64,000 nucleotides of DNA from Phoenicibacter congonensis. GTDB taxonomy: Bacteria > Actinomycetota > Coriobacteriia > Coriobacteriales > Eggerthellaceae. Positions 53,633-62,717 of this stretch are shown in pieces; within the stretch, counting starts at the first letter, position 1, and every line of letters begins with the position of its first letter. Made by a program: the position numbers and the translations under genes. Location of the stretch: NCBI RefSeq assembly GCF_900169485.1, contig NZ_LT821227.1, positions 186,001 through 250,000 on the forward strand, in the 5' to 3' direction. The notes below the pieces were generated by a model. It was not told the DNA's origin. It saw nothing but the letters and a program-made list of their open reading frames with translations, and searched no databases.

Positions 53633-56186
53633 CGACGTTTACCAATCGCCCAGGGACGAAAATTTCTTTCACGACTGTTTTACCTTCGAGATCTTGCGAA
53701 ATTGCCTCTTTTGCTCTCGCTATTGCTGTCTCTTTCTCACAGTCAGCAGGAATCATGATTCTGGCTTTGACCTTGCCAAGAAGTTGGACTGCAATTTCGA
53801 CTTCATCTGCAACACAAAGAGCCTCATCAAATGATGGCCAAGTTGCCTCGGTTGCTCTGCCCCCAGTTTTAATTAAATCGCGATAGAGCTGATCGCAGAA
53901 ATGAGGTGTCATCGGGAACAAAAGTTCGACAATAGTTTCTGCAACATCATCGCAAAGGTCTTTCAATTGTTTGTCATTTTCACGCAAATTTTTAGAATTC
54001 GAACGTAGGAAAGCACCAATTGCATTCGATAGTTCCATGATTGAAGCAATCGCAGTGTTGAAATTGTTTCGCTTAAAGTCTTCCGTAACTTTTTTCACAG
54101 TTGCATGGCGAACTCGAATGAGATCTTTTGCAGTAACTTCAGCTTTTCCTGCCTGGGTCTCTTCAAAGAAAGTCTCTTCTCCAGCATTTCCTTTGAGATC
54201 GTAGACTTGACGCCAAACTCGTTTCAAGAATTTAAGCATCCCAGCAAGGCCATCTTCGTTCCAGAGTTTCTCTTTGTCTGGAGGCCCCATAAAAAGAACA
54301 GCAGCTCGCACAGCATCAGCGCCATATTTCTTAATCATTTCCTCGGGAGAAACGACATTTCCCTTCGACTTGCTCATTACCTCACCGTTAGAATCAAGAA
54401 CCATTCCTTGACAAAGAAGATTCTCAAACGGTTCATCAAAGTCGACCATACCCAAATCGCGACAGACTTTCGTGAAGAAGCGCGAATAGAGAAGATGCAA
54501 AATAGCATGCTCAATGCCACCGATATATTGATCTACTGGCAACCATTTGTTCGCAAGCTCAGGCGAAAATGGTTCCTTGTCATTGTGTGGGTCAGCATAA
54601 CGCAAATAGTACCAGCTAGAGCAAGTAAATGTGTCCATTGTGTCGGTCTCGCGATGTGCAGGCGCACCACAAACTGGACATGTGCATTCTGCAAAAGACT
54701 TGTGTGTGGCAAGAGTTTCACCATTAGACAAGTCGATGTCTTCAGGCAGAAGAACTGGCAAATCTTTTTCTGGAACAGGAACAACACCACACTTTTCACA
54801 ATGGATTGCAGGAATAGGGTTGCCCCAATAACGCTGGCGTGAAATGAGCCAATCGCGCAAACGATATTCCGTCGTCCTGTGGCCCGCCTTTTTCTCCTCC
54901 AGGAAATCGACGATTTTTTTCTCACCTTCAGAATGCTTGCCGCCAACAAGGCCAGTAAAATCACCAGATTGAACTAGCACGCCTTCAGCTTCCATTGCCT
55001 GTTCCCAGTCAACAGAAGTAACTACTCGATTTTTTTCTCCATGTAACTGTTCAAACAGAGGGTCATCTTCCTTCAAAATAATAGGAATTATTGGAAGGTC
55101 ATATTTTTTTGCAAATTCAAAGTCACGTTGGTCACCACAAGGAACTGCCATAACAGCACCAGTACCATAATCAGCAACAACATAATCAGCAACCCACACA
55201 GGAACAAGCTCCCCGTTGACTGGATTTTTAACATAACGTCCAGTGAAAACACCATGTTTTTCATGGTCTCCTTGAGCACGTTCAACCGCCGAAACTTTTG
55301 CAGCTTTCTCTGCAAACTCAATCACTTCGGATTCTTTATCAGTGCCATGAACAAGATCATGCAACCCTGCATATTCTGGAGCCAAGACAAAGAAAGAACA
55401 TCCAAACAATGTGTCGGCGCGGGTAGTGAATACCGTGATTGTCTCACCGTCAGCAGGAGTAGTAACCCCATCTAATGGCTCAACAACAAAGTCAACATTA
55501 GCGCCTTCGCTCTTGCCAATCCAGTTTGCTTGCTGCTGCTTTACGTTTGCAGGCCAACCAGGAAGTTTTTCGAGATCGTCAAGCAATTCTTCTGCATAAT
55601 CGGTGATTTTGAAATACCACTGAGTTAAATTTCGCTTTTCAACAACGCTTGAGCAACGCCAACAAACGCCCTCTGTAACCTGCTCGTTAGCAAGGACAGT
55701 CTTGCATTTTGGGCACCAATTGACTGGAGATTCACGCCTTTCTACGAGGCCTTTCTTCCAAAATTCTAAGAAGAGCTTTTGTCCCCATTTGTAATACTCT
55801 GGGTCGCAAGTGCGAACTATGCGATCCCAATCATAGGAAAAACCCATTCGTTTAAAACTTGCAAGCTGGGTGTCTATGTTGGAATAGGTCCATTTTGATG
55901 GATGAGTGTTGTGCTTAATAGCGGCGTTTTCGGCAGGCAAACCAAAAGCGTCCCAACCAATTGGATGCAAAACCTCAAAACCACACATTCTCCAATAGCG
56001 AGCAAGACAGTCTCCATAGGTGTAGTTTGAAACGTGCCCCATGTGGATGTCTCCCGATGGATATGGAAACATCTCGAGGATGTATTTTTTTGGCTTGGTG
56101 GAGTTCTCGTCTACATGGTTAGCACCTTCCGCTTCCCACGCAGCTTGGATTGATTCCTCAACAACTGACGGATTGTATTCTTTCAT
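53622..56186 (-). CDS. leuS: Leucine-tRNA ligase
   Basis: An 854-residue class I synthetase. The HIGH motif reads [16 protein letters not shown] (about 40-55) and the KMSKS motif VMSKSKGN (about 615). The CP1 editing domain (about 220-420) includes TTRADTLFG and the zinc region [13 protein letters not shown] with CWRC. GGGAAG precedes the ATG. It is followed with overlap by the 5-formyl-THF cyclo-ligase gene. Confidence 0.97.
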   Translation of the reverse strand: MKEYNPSVVEESIQAAWEAEGANHVDENSTKPKKYILEMFPYPSGDIHMGHVSNYTYGDCLARYWRMCGFEVLHPIGWDAFGLPAENAAIKHNTHPSKWTYSNIDTQLASFKRMGFSYDWDRIVRTCDPEYYKWGQKLFLEFWKKGLVERRESPVNWCPKCKTVLANEQVTEGVCWRCSSVVEKRNLTQWYFKITDYAEELLDDLEKLPGWPANVKQQQANWIGKSEGANVDFVVEPLDGVTTPADGETITVFTTRADTLFGCSFFVLAPEYAGLHDLVHGTDKESEVIEFAEKAAKVSAVERAQGDHEKHGVFTGRYVKNPVNGELVPVWVADYVVADYGTGAVMAVPCGDQRDFEFAKKYDLPIIPIILKEDDPLFEQLHGEKNRVVTSVDWEQAMEAEGVLVQSGDFTGLVGGKHSEGEKKIVDFLEEKKAGHRTTEYRLRDWLISRQRYWGNPIPAIHCEKCGVVPVPEKDLPVLLPEDIDLSNGETLATHKSFAECTCPVCGAPAHRETDTMDTFTCSSWYYLRYADPHNDKEPFSPELANKWLPVDQYIGGIEHAILHLLYSRFFTKVCRDLGMVDFDEPFENLLCQGMVLDSNGEVMSKSKGNVVSPEEMIKKYGADAVRAAVLFMGPPDKEKLWNEDGLAGMLKFLKRVWRQVYDLKGNAGEETFFEETQAGKAEVTAKDLIRVRHATVKKVTEDFKRNNFNTAIASIMELSNAIGAFLRSNSKNLRENDKQLKDLCDDVAETIVELLFPMTPHFCDQLYRDLIKTGGRATEATWPSFDEALCVADEVEIAVQLLGKVKARIMIPADCEKETAIARAKEAISQDLEGKTVVKEIFVPGRLVNVVAK

Positions 56187-56225
56187 ATTCTTCCCTTATA
56201 ACTTGAATTTTCAAGAGTTATTCTA

Positions 56226-56807
56226 TCATGCACAGCGCACTTCGATTAATTTGCGCAACTCATCAATTCCCGTTTTTTTCTCTGCAGAAGTAACAATCAC
56301 AGGCACATCTCTTCCAAGTTCAAGCAATCGCATAATGCGTTGCTTATTCGCATTGGACTTCTGTTTACTGAGCTTGTCGGCTTTCGTCAAAACCACTGCA
56401 AAAGGCGCATCAACATCTTTTAAAAATTGAATCATCGTAAAATCTAGATCGCTTGGGTCATGACGAATGTCAATCAAACAAACTGCCAGCACTAAATTAC
56501 GTTCCTGATTAAAATATTCTTCGATTAAATCAGCCCAGCGATCGAGCTCAGACTGCGAAACTTTCGCAAATCCATATCCAGGTAAATCAACAAAATCGAC
56601 ACCATCAACATCAAAGAAATTGATAGTAGCAGTTTTTCCAGGCTTCGAAGAAACTTTTGCAAGGTTTTTTCTGTTCAAAAGCGAGTTTAAAAGCGATGAT
56701 TTGCCAACATTTGACCTTCCTGCAAATGCTACTTCGCAAGTTTTGCTTACTGGCAACTGAGAGGAAACGCCATAGCTTGCCGTATATTTTGCTTTATTGA
56801 AATTCAA
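56226..56807 (-). CDS. engB: Ribosome-assembly GTPase EngB/YsxC
   Basis: A 193-residue GTPase needed for 50S subunit maturation. G1 is GRSNVGKSS, G2/G3 include DLPGYGFAKV, G4 is LTKADK and G5 TSAEK. I take the TTG at 56807 because it follows GGAG at 9 bases and gives MNFNKAKY and the usual length near 195; the ATG at 56867 would add a Cys/Phe-rich tail not seen in the family. It ends 40 bases upstream of leuS in the same direction on the minus strand. Confidence 0.93.
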   Translation of the reverse strand: MNFNKAKYTASYGVSSQLPVSKTCEVAFAGRSNVGKSSLLNSLLNRKNLAKVSSKPGKTATINFFDVDGVDFVDLPGYGFAKVSQSELDRWADLIEEYFNQERNLVLAVCLIDIRHDPSDLDFTMIQFLKDVDAPFAVVLTKADKLSKQKSNANKQRIMRLLELGRDVPVIVTSAEKKTGIDELRKLIEVRCA

Positions 56808-57014
56808 AATTAGCAACTCCAAACATCGCGAGAAAAAACATGTCCCAAAGAAACATCCAACAAACATCTAACCATAATCAAAGCAAAGTTCGCCTGATTA
56901 GCGCATTACCACCAAAAACCTTAAAAGAGCATCTCAGTCCTCAAAGTTTTATATAACTAAGGGGCCCAAATTCAAAAGAGCCCCTCACAAAAGCAAATTT
57001 ATTTTACCAGCCCC

Positions 57015-58541
57015 CTAGTGAAGCTGTGCGTTTGATGCATATGTGTTTGAATCGCGAATTGTAACGTCGTGAGCACCGCCTTCAACAATTGACGTGCTTG
57101 AAACGAGAGTGAGTTTCGCTTTCTTCTGAAATTCAGGGATTGATAGCGCCCCGCAGTTGCACATAGTTGACTTAATTTTCAGCAAGGTAACTGCCATGTT
57201 GTCATGCAAAGAGCCAGCATAAGGAACATAGGAATCAACGCCCTCCACAAAAGAAAGACCTTTTTTCTCGCCACCAAGGTCATAGCGCTGCCAGTTGCGA
57301 GCACGGGCAGAACCTTCGCCCCAATACTCCTTCATGTAATTTCCGTTAACCATAACTTTGTTTGAAGGAGACTCATCGAAACGGGCAAAGTAACGACCAA
57401 GCATCACAAAGTCGCTTCCCATCGCAAGCGCAAGCGAAATGTGGTGGTCATACACAATTCCACCATCTGAGCAAATTGGAATGTATTCACCTGTTTCTTC
57501 GAACCACTCGTCACGTGCTTTTGCAACTTCAATCACGGAAGTAGCCTGGCCACGCCCAATTCCCTTTGTTTCACGAGTGATGCAAATTGAACCGCCGCCA
57601 ATGCCAATCTTTATGAAGTCTGCTCCATTTTCAGCAAGGAAACGGAAACCTTCCCTGTCGACAACGTTTCCAGCTCCTACTTTGACATCGTTTCCATAAT
57701 GCTCACGAATCCATTGCAAAGTATATTTTTGCCAATCAGAAAAACCTTCCGAAGAATCAATGCACAACACGTCTACTCCTGCATCGACGAGCGCAGGGAC
57801 GCGATCGGCATAATCGCGAGTGTTGATTCCTGCACCAACCATAAATCGTTTGTCAGCGTCCAACAACTCATTAGGATTTGATTTGTGAGAGTCGTAATCT
57901 TTGCGAAAAACAAGTGATGACAAGCAACCATTTTTATCAACAATTGGAAGAGTGTTTAGCTTATGATCCCAAATAATGTCATTTGCTTCTTTTAAAGTGG
58001 TGTCGGTGTTGCCCATGATGAGCTTTTCAACAGGGGTCATGAACGTTTCAACTTTTTCTGTTCCATCCATTCGGCTTGGACGATAGTCGCGCGAAGCCAC
58101 CAGTCCCAAAAGCTTCCCATGAGAAGTCCCATCACTAGTGACTGGCATTGTTGAGTGGCCAAAACGCTCCTTCAAAGCAAGCACATCGCTGAGTGTCATG
58201 TCAGGCTTTAGATTTACGTCCGACTCAACAAAACCAGCCTTGTGATCTTTAACGCGTCTGACCATTGCAGCCTCATCCTCAATTGTTTGAGATCCATAGA
58301 TAAATGACATTCCGCCCTCTTTCGCGAGAGCAACAGCCATTTTGTCATCTGAAACAGACTGCATGATTGCAGAAATCATAGGAGAAGCCAAACAAATTGG
58401 GCAATCCTCCTTTCCTTTTTTATATTTAACAAGAGGTGTTTTTAAAGAAACAGCAGCAGGAATGCACTCTGAAGAGGAATAGCCCGGAACCAAAAGATAC
58501 TCATTAAATGTGCGTGATTGCTCTTCAAAATATTCAGCCAT
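57015..58541 (-). CDS. guaB: IMP dehydrogenase (Tritrichomonas foetus-type)
   Basis: A 508-residue enzyme that oxidises IMP to XMP, the first step to GMP. The catalytic loop is [11 protein letters not shown] with the nucleophile Cys, rather than GPGSICTTR of common bacterial forms. [28 protein letters not shown] and the flap residues in [11 protein letters not shown] follow. A CBS pair is inserted (about 95-215). From memory these segments match the T. foetus enzyme closely. The ATG at 58541 follows AAGGAGAG. Confidence 0.95.
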   Translation of the reverse strand: MAEYFEEQSRTFNEYLLVPGYSSSECIPAAVSLKTPLVKYKKGKEDCPICLASPMISAIMQSVSDDKMAVALAKEGGMSFIYGSQTIEDEAAMVRRVKDHKAGFVESDVNLKPDMTLSDVLALKERFGHSTMPVTSDGTSHGKLLGLVASRDYRPSRMDGTEKVETFMTPVEKLIMGNTDTTLKEANDIIWDHKLNTLPIVDKNGCLSSLVFRKDYDSHKSNPNELLDADKRFMVGAGINTRDYADRVPALVDAGVDVLCIDSSEGFSDWQKYTLQWIREHYGNDVKVGAGNVVDREGFRFLAENGADFIKIGIGGGSICITRETKGIGRGQATSVIEVAKARDEWFEETGEYIPICSDGGIVYDHHISLALAMGSDFVMLGRYFARFDESPSNKVMVNGNYMKEYWGEGSARARNWQRYDLGGEKKGLSFVEGVDSYVPYAGSLHDNMAVTLLKIKSTMCNCGALSIPEFQKKAKLTLVSSTSIVEGGAHDVTIRDSNTYASNAQLH

Positions 58542-58597
58542 ACTACTCTCCTTTTCCCGTCGAAACTTTTTTGTAATTATAAAACAAGGCAACAAAA

Positions 58598-58621
58598 AAA
58601 GACGGCCCTAAAGCCGTCTTT
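58598..58621. terminator. Bidirectional terminator between guaB and rubrerythrin genes
   Basis: AAAGACGGC and GCCGTCTTT form a 9-bp stem with a 6-base loop, flanked by A- and T-runs on both sides. On the minus strand it ends the rubrerythrin gene with TTTTTTT. Confidence 0.9.
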
Positions 58622-58643
58622 TGTAGCCATTTGCTGGTCAAAT

Positions 58644-59261
58644 TTAAAATTTCTGATGTATTTGTTTTGGAGCGAAGCAAATAGGGCACTTCTCAAAATC
58701 GTCGCCTTTGTGAATATATCCACAAATTGGGCAAAGATAATAGGAATCATCGTCAGGATTGTCGATGTTGTTGTAGGCATCGAGATAGAGTTCTGCATGA
58801 ACCGCCTCAGCAAGTTTTGCACGAGTAAAGACGAGCTCAGCCGCTTTGTCGCCCTCTTCCTGAGCAACTTTAATGAAAGTTGGATACATGTCAGAAGTCT
58901 CATAAATCTCGCCGTTTGCTCCAGAAATGAGATTTACATCTGTTTCGTGTGTTTCAATGCCGGTTGGAGGCTCAGGTGCCACATAGCCTGGTTCCTTCTT
59001 TTTGATTTCATTTGTTTCAAGTTTGATGTGGATTTGCTCAGCTGCGCTTGTTGCTTTGAAAAGACGCGCAAGCTGTGAATAGCCCTGTTGCTCAGCTGCT
59101 GCAGAAAATGCTGCATATTTTGCGCTTGCTCCAGTTTCGCCGCAAACAGCTGCTTTCAAATTGTCGAGGGTAGTCCCAGCCTCAGTCTTAGTGTCAGCAA
59201 CTACATTAAAGTTTGTTGCATTTGCTGCAGATGGCATTTCTGCTCTTGCTTTCATAACCAT
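58644..59261 (-). CDS. Rubrerythrin-family protein
   Basis: A 205-residue peroxide-detoxifying di-iron protein. The four-helix bundle (about 20-160) has iron-ligand glutamates in CGETGASAKYAAFS and SAAEQIHIK and in AEAVHAELY. The C-terminal rubredoxin-like site is CPICG...CPIC (about 180-198). It probably reduces hydrogen peroxide in the cytoplasm of an anaerobe. The ATG at 59261 follows GGGGAG; the longer frame is unlikely. Confidence 0.94.
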   Translation of the reverse strand: MVMKARAEMPSAANATNFNVVADTKTEAGTTLDNLKAAVCGETGASAKYAAFSAAAEQQGYSQLARLFKATSAAEQIHIKLETNEIKKKEPGYVAPEPPTGIETHETDVNLISGANGEIYETSDMYPTFIKVAQEEGDKAAELVFTRAKLAEAVHAELYLDAYNNIDNPDDDSYYLCPICGYIHKGDDFEKCPICFAPKQIHQKF

Positions 59262-59363
59262 AATATACTCCCCTTTACTATTTGGTCTGACTCTTACATA
59301 TTGTGGCAAGTTGTTCCTTAGTATACCATTTATTGAGTTTTAAAAACGCAAAAGAGAAATTTT

Positions 59364-59398
59364 TTGCATAATAACCGCACTATGCTATAATTTATAAT
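59364..59398 (+). promoter_or_regulatory. Promoter of the initiator tRNA
   Basis: TTGCAT (59364-59369) and TATAAT (59386-59391) at 16-base spacing, with a second TATAAT at 59393-59398. It is the best promoter in the window and lies about 30 bases before tRNA-fMet. Confidence 0.65.
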
Positions 59399-59419
59399 CC
59401 CAATAGGGACTAAATATAT

Positions 59420-59497
59420 TGCGGGGTGGAGCAGTCTGGTCAGCTCGCCGGGCTCATAACCCGGAGGTCGTTGGTTCAAATCCAGCCCCCGCGACCA
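59420..59497 (+). tRNA. Initiator tRNA-Met (anticodon CAT)
   Basis: A 78-base cloverleaf with anticodon arm CCGGG-CTCATAA-CCCGG. The three G-C pairs of GGG/CCC flanking the CAT loop mark an initiator tRNA. Position 1 is T and position 72 is G, so the first pair is weak, as expected. T arm GGTTCAAATCC and encoded CCA are present. A terminator follows 8 bases later. Confidence 0.95.
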
Positions 59498-59866
59498 AAA
59501 ACACCAAGGTCTTTGCAACATGCAAGGCCTTTTTTCTTTTGGGCTGGATTTGAACAATTTAAAAGTTTGTACCATGCTTCTTTTCGGCCTTCGCCTCAAA
59601 GAAGCCTTCTCGCTAAAAACGTGCCACAGGCACGTTTTTTTAACGCTCAAAGCCCGCGACCAAAAACACCAAGGTCTTTGCAACATGCAAGGCCTTTTTT
59701 CTTTTGGGCTGGATTTGAACAATTTAAAAGTTTGTACCATGCTTCTTTTCGGCCTTCGCCTCAAAGAAGCCTTCTCGCTAAAAACGTGCCACAGGCACGT
59801 TTTTTAACGCTCAAAGCCCGCGACCAAAAACACCTTGGTCTTTGCAACATGCAAGGCCTTTTTTCT
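59488..59866 (+). repeat. Tandem repeats (165 and 164 bp, plus a partial third) downstream of tRNA-fMet
   Basis: Units start with CCCGCGACCA, the last bases of the tRNA, at 59488, 59653 and 59817. Units 1 and 2 are near identical, differing by one T in a run; the third copy keeps about 50 bases. Each full unit holds a terminator, an exact 15-base reverse complement of the tRNA T-arm (59541-59555, 59706-59720), a stem GCTTCTTT/AAAGAAGC, and a second terminator AACGTGCC/GGCACGTT. Reading frames here are shadows. Confidence 0.92.
59506..59535 (+). terminator. Intrinsic terminator of the initiator tRNA (repeated)
   Basis: An 11-bp stem from AAGGTCTTTGCA and TGCAAGGCCTT with one bulge, loop ACA, and a TTTTT tail. 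The same element recurs at about 59671 and, shortened, at 59837. With the AACGTGCC hairpins at 59615 and 59780 there are five terminators in about 350 bases. Confidence 0.9.
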
Positions 59867-59975
59867 TGTACCTCAAACGGCGGCACTTCATTTGCTAAAC
59901 AATCTTAAAATATTACCAATATTGGGACTGCAAAAAGAAAACATGCTGGCATTCTTTCTTTAAAAAGGAGAAGCC

Positions 59976-61652
59976 GTGGCAAACCAGCCTAATCAAAAAC
60001 TCAAAATCCTTTACGTTCTAAAGGCGCTTTTAGACAAAACGGACGACGCCAACGGAATCACAACACAAGAGCTCATTGAAGAGCTAGCATTTCAAGAAAT
60101 TGATGCTGAACGCAAATCAATCAATCGTGACATTCAAACTCTGCGCGATTTCGGCTTCGACATCAGACAACGAAGCCACAGATATTGGTATCTAGCAAAA
60201 CGACCACTTGACATACAAGAAATAACAATGCTTGTGGATGCGGTGCAATCAGCTCCTTTCATAACAGACAAAATCACAGATGAACTCATCGAAAACATAA
60301 AGCAATTCGCAAGCGTTGAACAAAGAAAGGCGTTGCAACGTCGCATAGAAGTGCCTGGCAGAGTAAAGATGCAAAATGAAGGAGTTTTTAAAAATCTAGA
60401 TATTATTCAGCGGGCATTGAGAGAAAAACGCAAATTTGAATTCCAATATTTTGCCTACGATATAAAGAAGCAACGCGTGCCAAGAAAGAATGGGTGTTTA
60501 TACATTACGACGCCTGTTCGATTGCTTTATGCCGACGAATTTTATTATCTAATCACATTTAATGATTTTTGGGCAAAGCAAAATAAAGATGTTTTCACGC
60601 CATATCGCGTAGATCGGATGCTAGATGTTAAAGTTAGCGAAGAGCCTGCAACAAAAGACAATCGAATTTCTAATTACAAAAAAGAAGATCACATCTCTCC
60701 ATCGTTTGGAGTTTATGCTGCTCCAAAAGTGCCAGTTGTATTAGAGTTCGACCAAAGCGTAATGAATCCAATCATCGATAAATTTGGAATTGAAGCGCCT
60801 GTTTTTATGACGAAAGGCGACAGAGCGCAGGCAAGCGTTAAGGCCCCGCTCTCACCACAATTTTTCGGATGGCTACTGCAGCTTGGACCAAAAGTGAAAA
60901 TAGTGCACCCTTCTTATGCTGCAGAGGAATTCTCAAAATTACTCGAGCGCACTCAGAAAATGTATAGAAAGACCTATCGCATATGTTCTAAAACTGCAAG
61001 TAGGATAATTAGCCAAGACAAATTCCTAGAATTAACAGAATTCCTTGAACATGGATTAGAAGTGTTTATAAAAGAAAACCTGGAAGGCACAGGATTTACT
61101 AGCGAAAATGAATTTGATGAACAAGCCTGGCGTTTGATAGGTGAATGGACCGAAAAACAAAACATAAGCGATGGAATGAACTATGGAACGCTCGCAGCAG
61201 AAATGCAAAATGAAAACATTAGAGAAACTTCTGAACTGCTCGATAGCGAAAACTATTTAGCTTACGGCCAACTTGTTGGCGAGGCAATCGCGGCTGTTGA
61301 ACCTATTCAATTTGCCGCACCTGGCATGGAAGAAAATTTCGTTGACACGGCCAACATTTATGACTCTGAAAAAGGTGCCAATTTCTGTTTCCGCGAGCCA
61401 CACCAGCTGATGAACTGGAAACGTACATGCTCAGACATCAAGCGATGGTCAATTTGTGACGGAGTTTGGTTTGAAATAAGATATGAAAATCCTGACATTG
61501 AAGCAAGCGGTCATTGCTTCTTCAACGCGCCAAATTATGGTTATTGCGAGGTCAATGTAAAAAAATGGATGGGAGTCCCAAAAGATGCCGACGCGTGGAA
61601 AGCAGCCGCAAAACTTTGGCAGATGATTTCATACAGATTTATGCAGATCTGA
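59976..61652 (+). CDS. WYL-domain transcriptional regulator with unknown C-terminal extension
   Basis: A 558-residue protein. The N-terminus is a DeoR-type winged helix (about 1-70, NRDIQTLRDFGFDI), followed by the WYL-type region (about 140-340) with YYLITFNDFWAKQ and YRVDRMLDVKV. WYL regulators sense ligands, often nucleic acids, and control defence or DNA-repair genes. The last 220 residues (from about 340), Trp-rich at the end (LMNWKRTCSDIKRW, WMGVPKDADAWKAAAKLW), match no domain that I know. GTG start with AAAGGAG. No defence gene lies beside it. Confidence 0.85.
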   Translation: MANQPNQKLKILYVLKALLDKTDDANGITTQELIEELAFQEIDAERKSINRDIQTLRDFGFDIRQRSHRYWYLAKRPLDIQEITMLVDAVQSAPFITDKITDELIENIKQFASVEQRKALQRRIEVPGRVKMQNEGVFKNLDIIQRALREKRKFEFQYFAYDIKKQRVPRKNGCLYITTPVRLLYADEFYYLITFNDFWAKQNKDVFTPYRVDRMLDVKVSEEPATKDNRISNYKKEDHISPSFGVYAAPKVPVVLEFDQSVMNPIIDKFGIEAPVFMTKGDRAQASVKAPLSPQFFGWLLQLGPKVKIVHPSYAAEEFSKLLERTQKMYRKTYRICSKTASRIISQDKFLELTEFLEHGLEVFIKENLEGTGFTSENEFDEQAWRLIGEWTEKQNISDGMNYGTLAAEMQNENIRETSELLDSENYLAYGQLVGEAIAAVEPIQFAAPGMEENFVDTANIYDSEKGANFCFREPHQLMNWKRTCSDIKRWSICDGVWFEIRYENPDIEASGHCFFNAPNYGYCEVNVKKWMGVPKDADAWKAAAKLWQMISYRFMQI

Positions 61653-61862
61653 ACAGAGAACTAAAGTAACGAAGAACGATTAGACCTAGGGTTCAATTAA
61701 ATATCTATTTTAAATTTAGTTTTATAAAAGTAAACTGTTTACAACAATCGTTTTACTATTAACTTACCGTTAGATATAAACGCGAGTTCCAGGTTTGTGA
61801 AATGAATGACAAGAATTTAACTATTAACCAAAAGCCTATGGTAAATGGCAAACATATGCTGA

Positions 61863-62330
61863 CTAAAGTCTTTTGTCCTTGCTAATAAAGTAATCAAAAA
61901 GTTCATTTTGCACTTCGTAAAAGTGGCTAAACAATTCATCCCCCTTGTAGCCATCTTTGACAAGAGCACAAAGGATGCGAATTGCTAAATCTGAATCTTT
62001 TGCATTAATGGAATCGGTGTTGACCTCATTTCCTTCAATTTCTAGCAATTCAAAAGTTGGCTCATCGCCGCGTAAAGGATGCTCAAGTTCATTGTTTTTA
62101 TTTTTAGTTGAAGATAGATTGGGTTTTTCGAAAAAGAGAGAGCTAGTGCTCACTCCCATAGCGATAGCTATTTGTTCAACATTATCGATAGAAACGTTTA
62201 CTCTCTCTTGTTCGATTGCACCAATGTAGGTTCTGTGCATGCCGCATAATTCTGCAAGTTTTTCTTGCGAAATTCCAAGCTCTTTGCGGCGCGCTCGAAT
62301 GTTCTTAGCGAGTGTGTCCCTAACGCCCAT
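61863..62330 (-). CDS. XRE-family transcriptional regulator
   Basis: A 155-residue protein with an N-terminal HTH_3 domain (about 5-65): NIRARRKELGISQEKLAELCGMHRTYIGAIEQ, then VEQIAIAMGVSTSSLF. The rest (about 70-155) is acidic with no recognised fold. AAGGAG precedes the ATG. A palindrome 74-87 bases upstream (62404-62417) could be its operator. It is convergent with the WYL regulator, 210 bases apart. Confidence 0.87.
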   Translation of the reverse strand: MGVRDTLAKNIRARRKELGISQEKLAELCGMHRTYIGAIEQERVNVSIDNVEQIAIAMGVSTSSLFFEKPNLSSTKNKNNELEHPLRGDEPTFELLEIEGNEVNTDSINAKDSDLAIRILCALVKDGYKGDELFSHFYEVQNELFDYFISKDKRL

Positions 62331-62403
62331 TTATCGACTCCTTACAATCGAAGGCTTCAATAAATTAAACCGAACAAGCTACAAACATACGACAGTACAT
62401 ATA

Positions 62404-62417
62404 TAGCGAATTCGCTA
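62404..62417. promoter_or_regulatory. 14-bp palindrome TAGCGAATTCGCTA
   Basis: A perfect 14-bp palindrome with AT-rich flanks, in the 387-base AT-rich gap (62331-62717) between the XRE gene and the M20 peptidase gene. It is a candidate autoregulatory site for the XRE protein, near a weak TATATAT on the minus strand. The rest of the gap has no coding frame, tRNA or clear terminator. Confidence 0.45.
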
Positions 62418-62717
62418 GATATAAATAGCATTTGGGTATAAACAACCGCTTTAAAACAATTATTGAAAAGCTAATTTCTTTTCGATTAAATCAACTCTGG
62501 CTAAATTACTAAAACTGTTACTAATAGATGCCAAATAGGAAAAACACTATCATTAACAACGAATCAAAAGTTAACTCGCACATAATAGGCAAAACTAACT
62601 TGAAACTAAAATAGCGTTAAAGCTAAGAATGATAAATAGAAGAAGAGACAACCTATAAAGCAGAAAACTACCTAACAATCATAAAAAGTAAATGCCATGA
62701 AGCTTCCCTCTGTCTAT

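Noticed and set aside
54105-54842. A 245-codon plus-strand frame opposite leuS
   Set aside because: It is antisense to conserved LeuRS catalytic and editing regions and resembles no protein.
59488-59866. CRISPR-like array
   Set aside because: The period is 164-165 bp, with no short repeat/unique spacer pattern and no cas genes.
59330-59908. Overlapping frames on both strands through tRNA-fMet and the repeats
   Set aside because: They read through the tRNA and terminator hairpins; the peptide with LNQRPPGYEPGELTRLLHP is the familiar artefact of translating a tRNA antisense.
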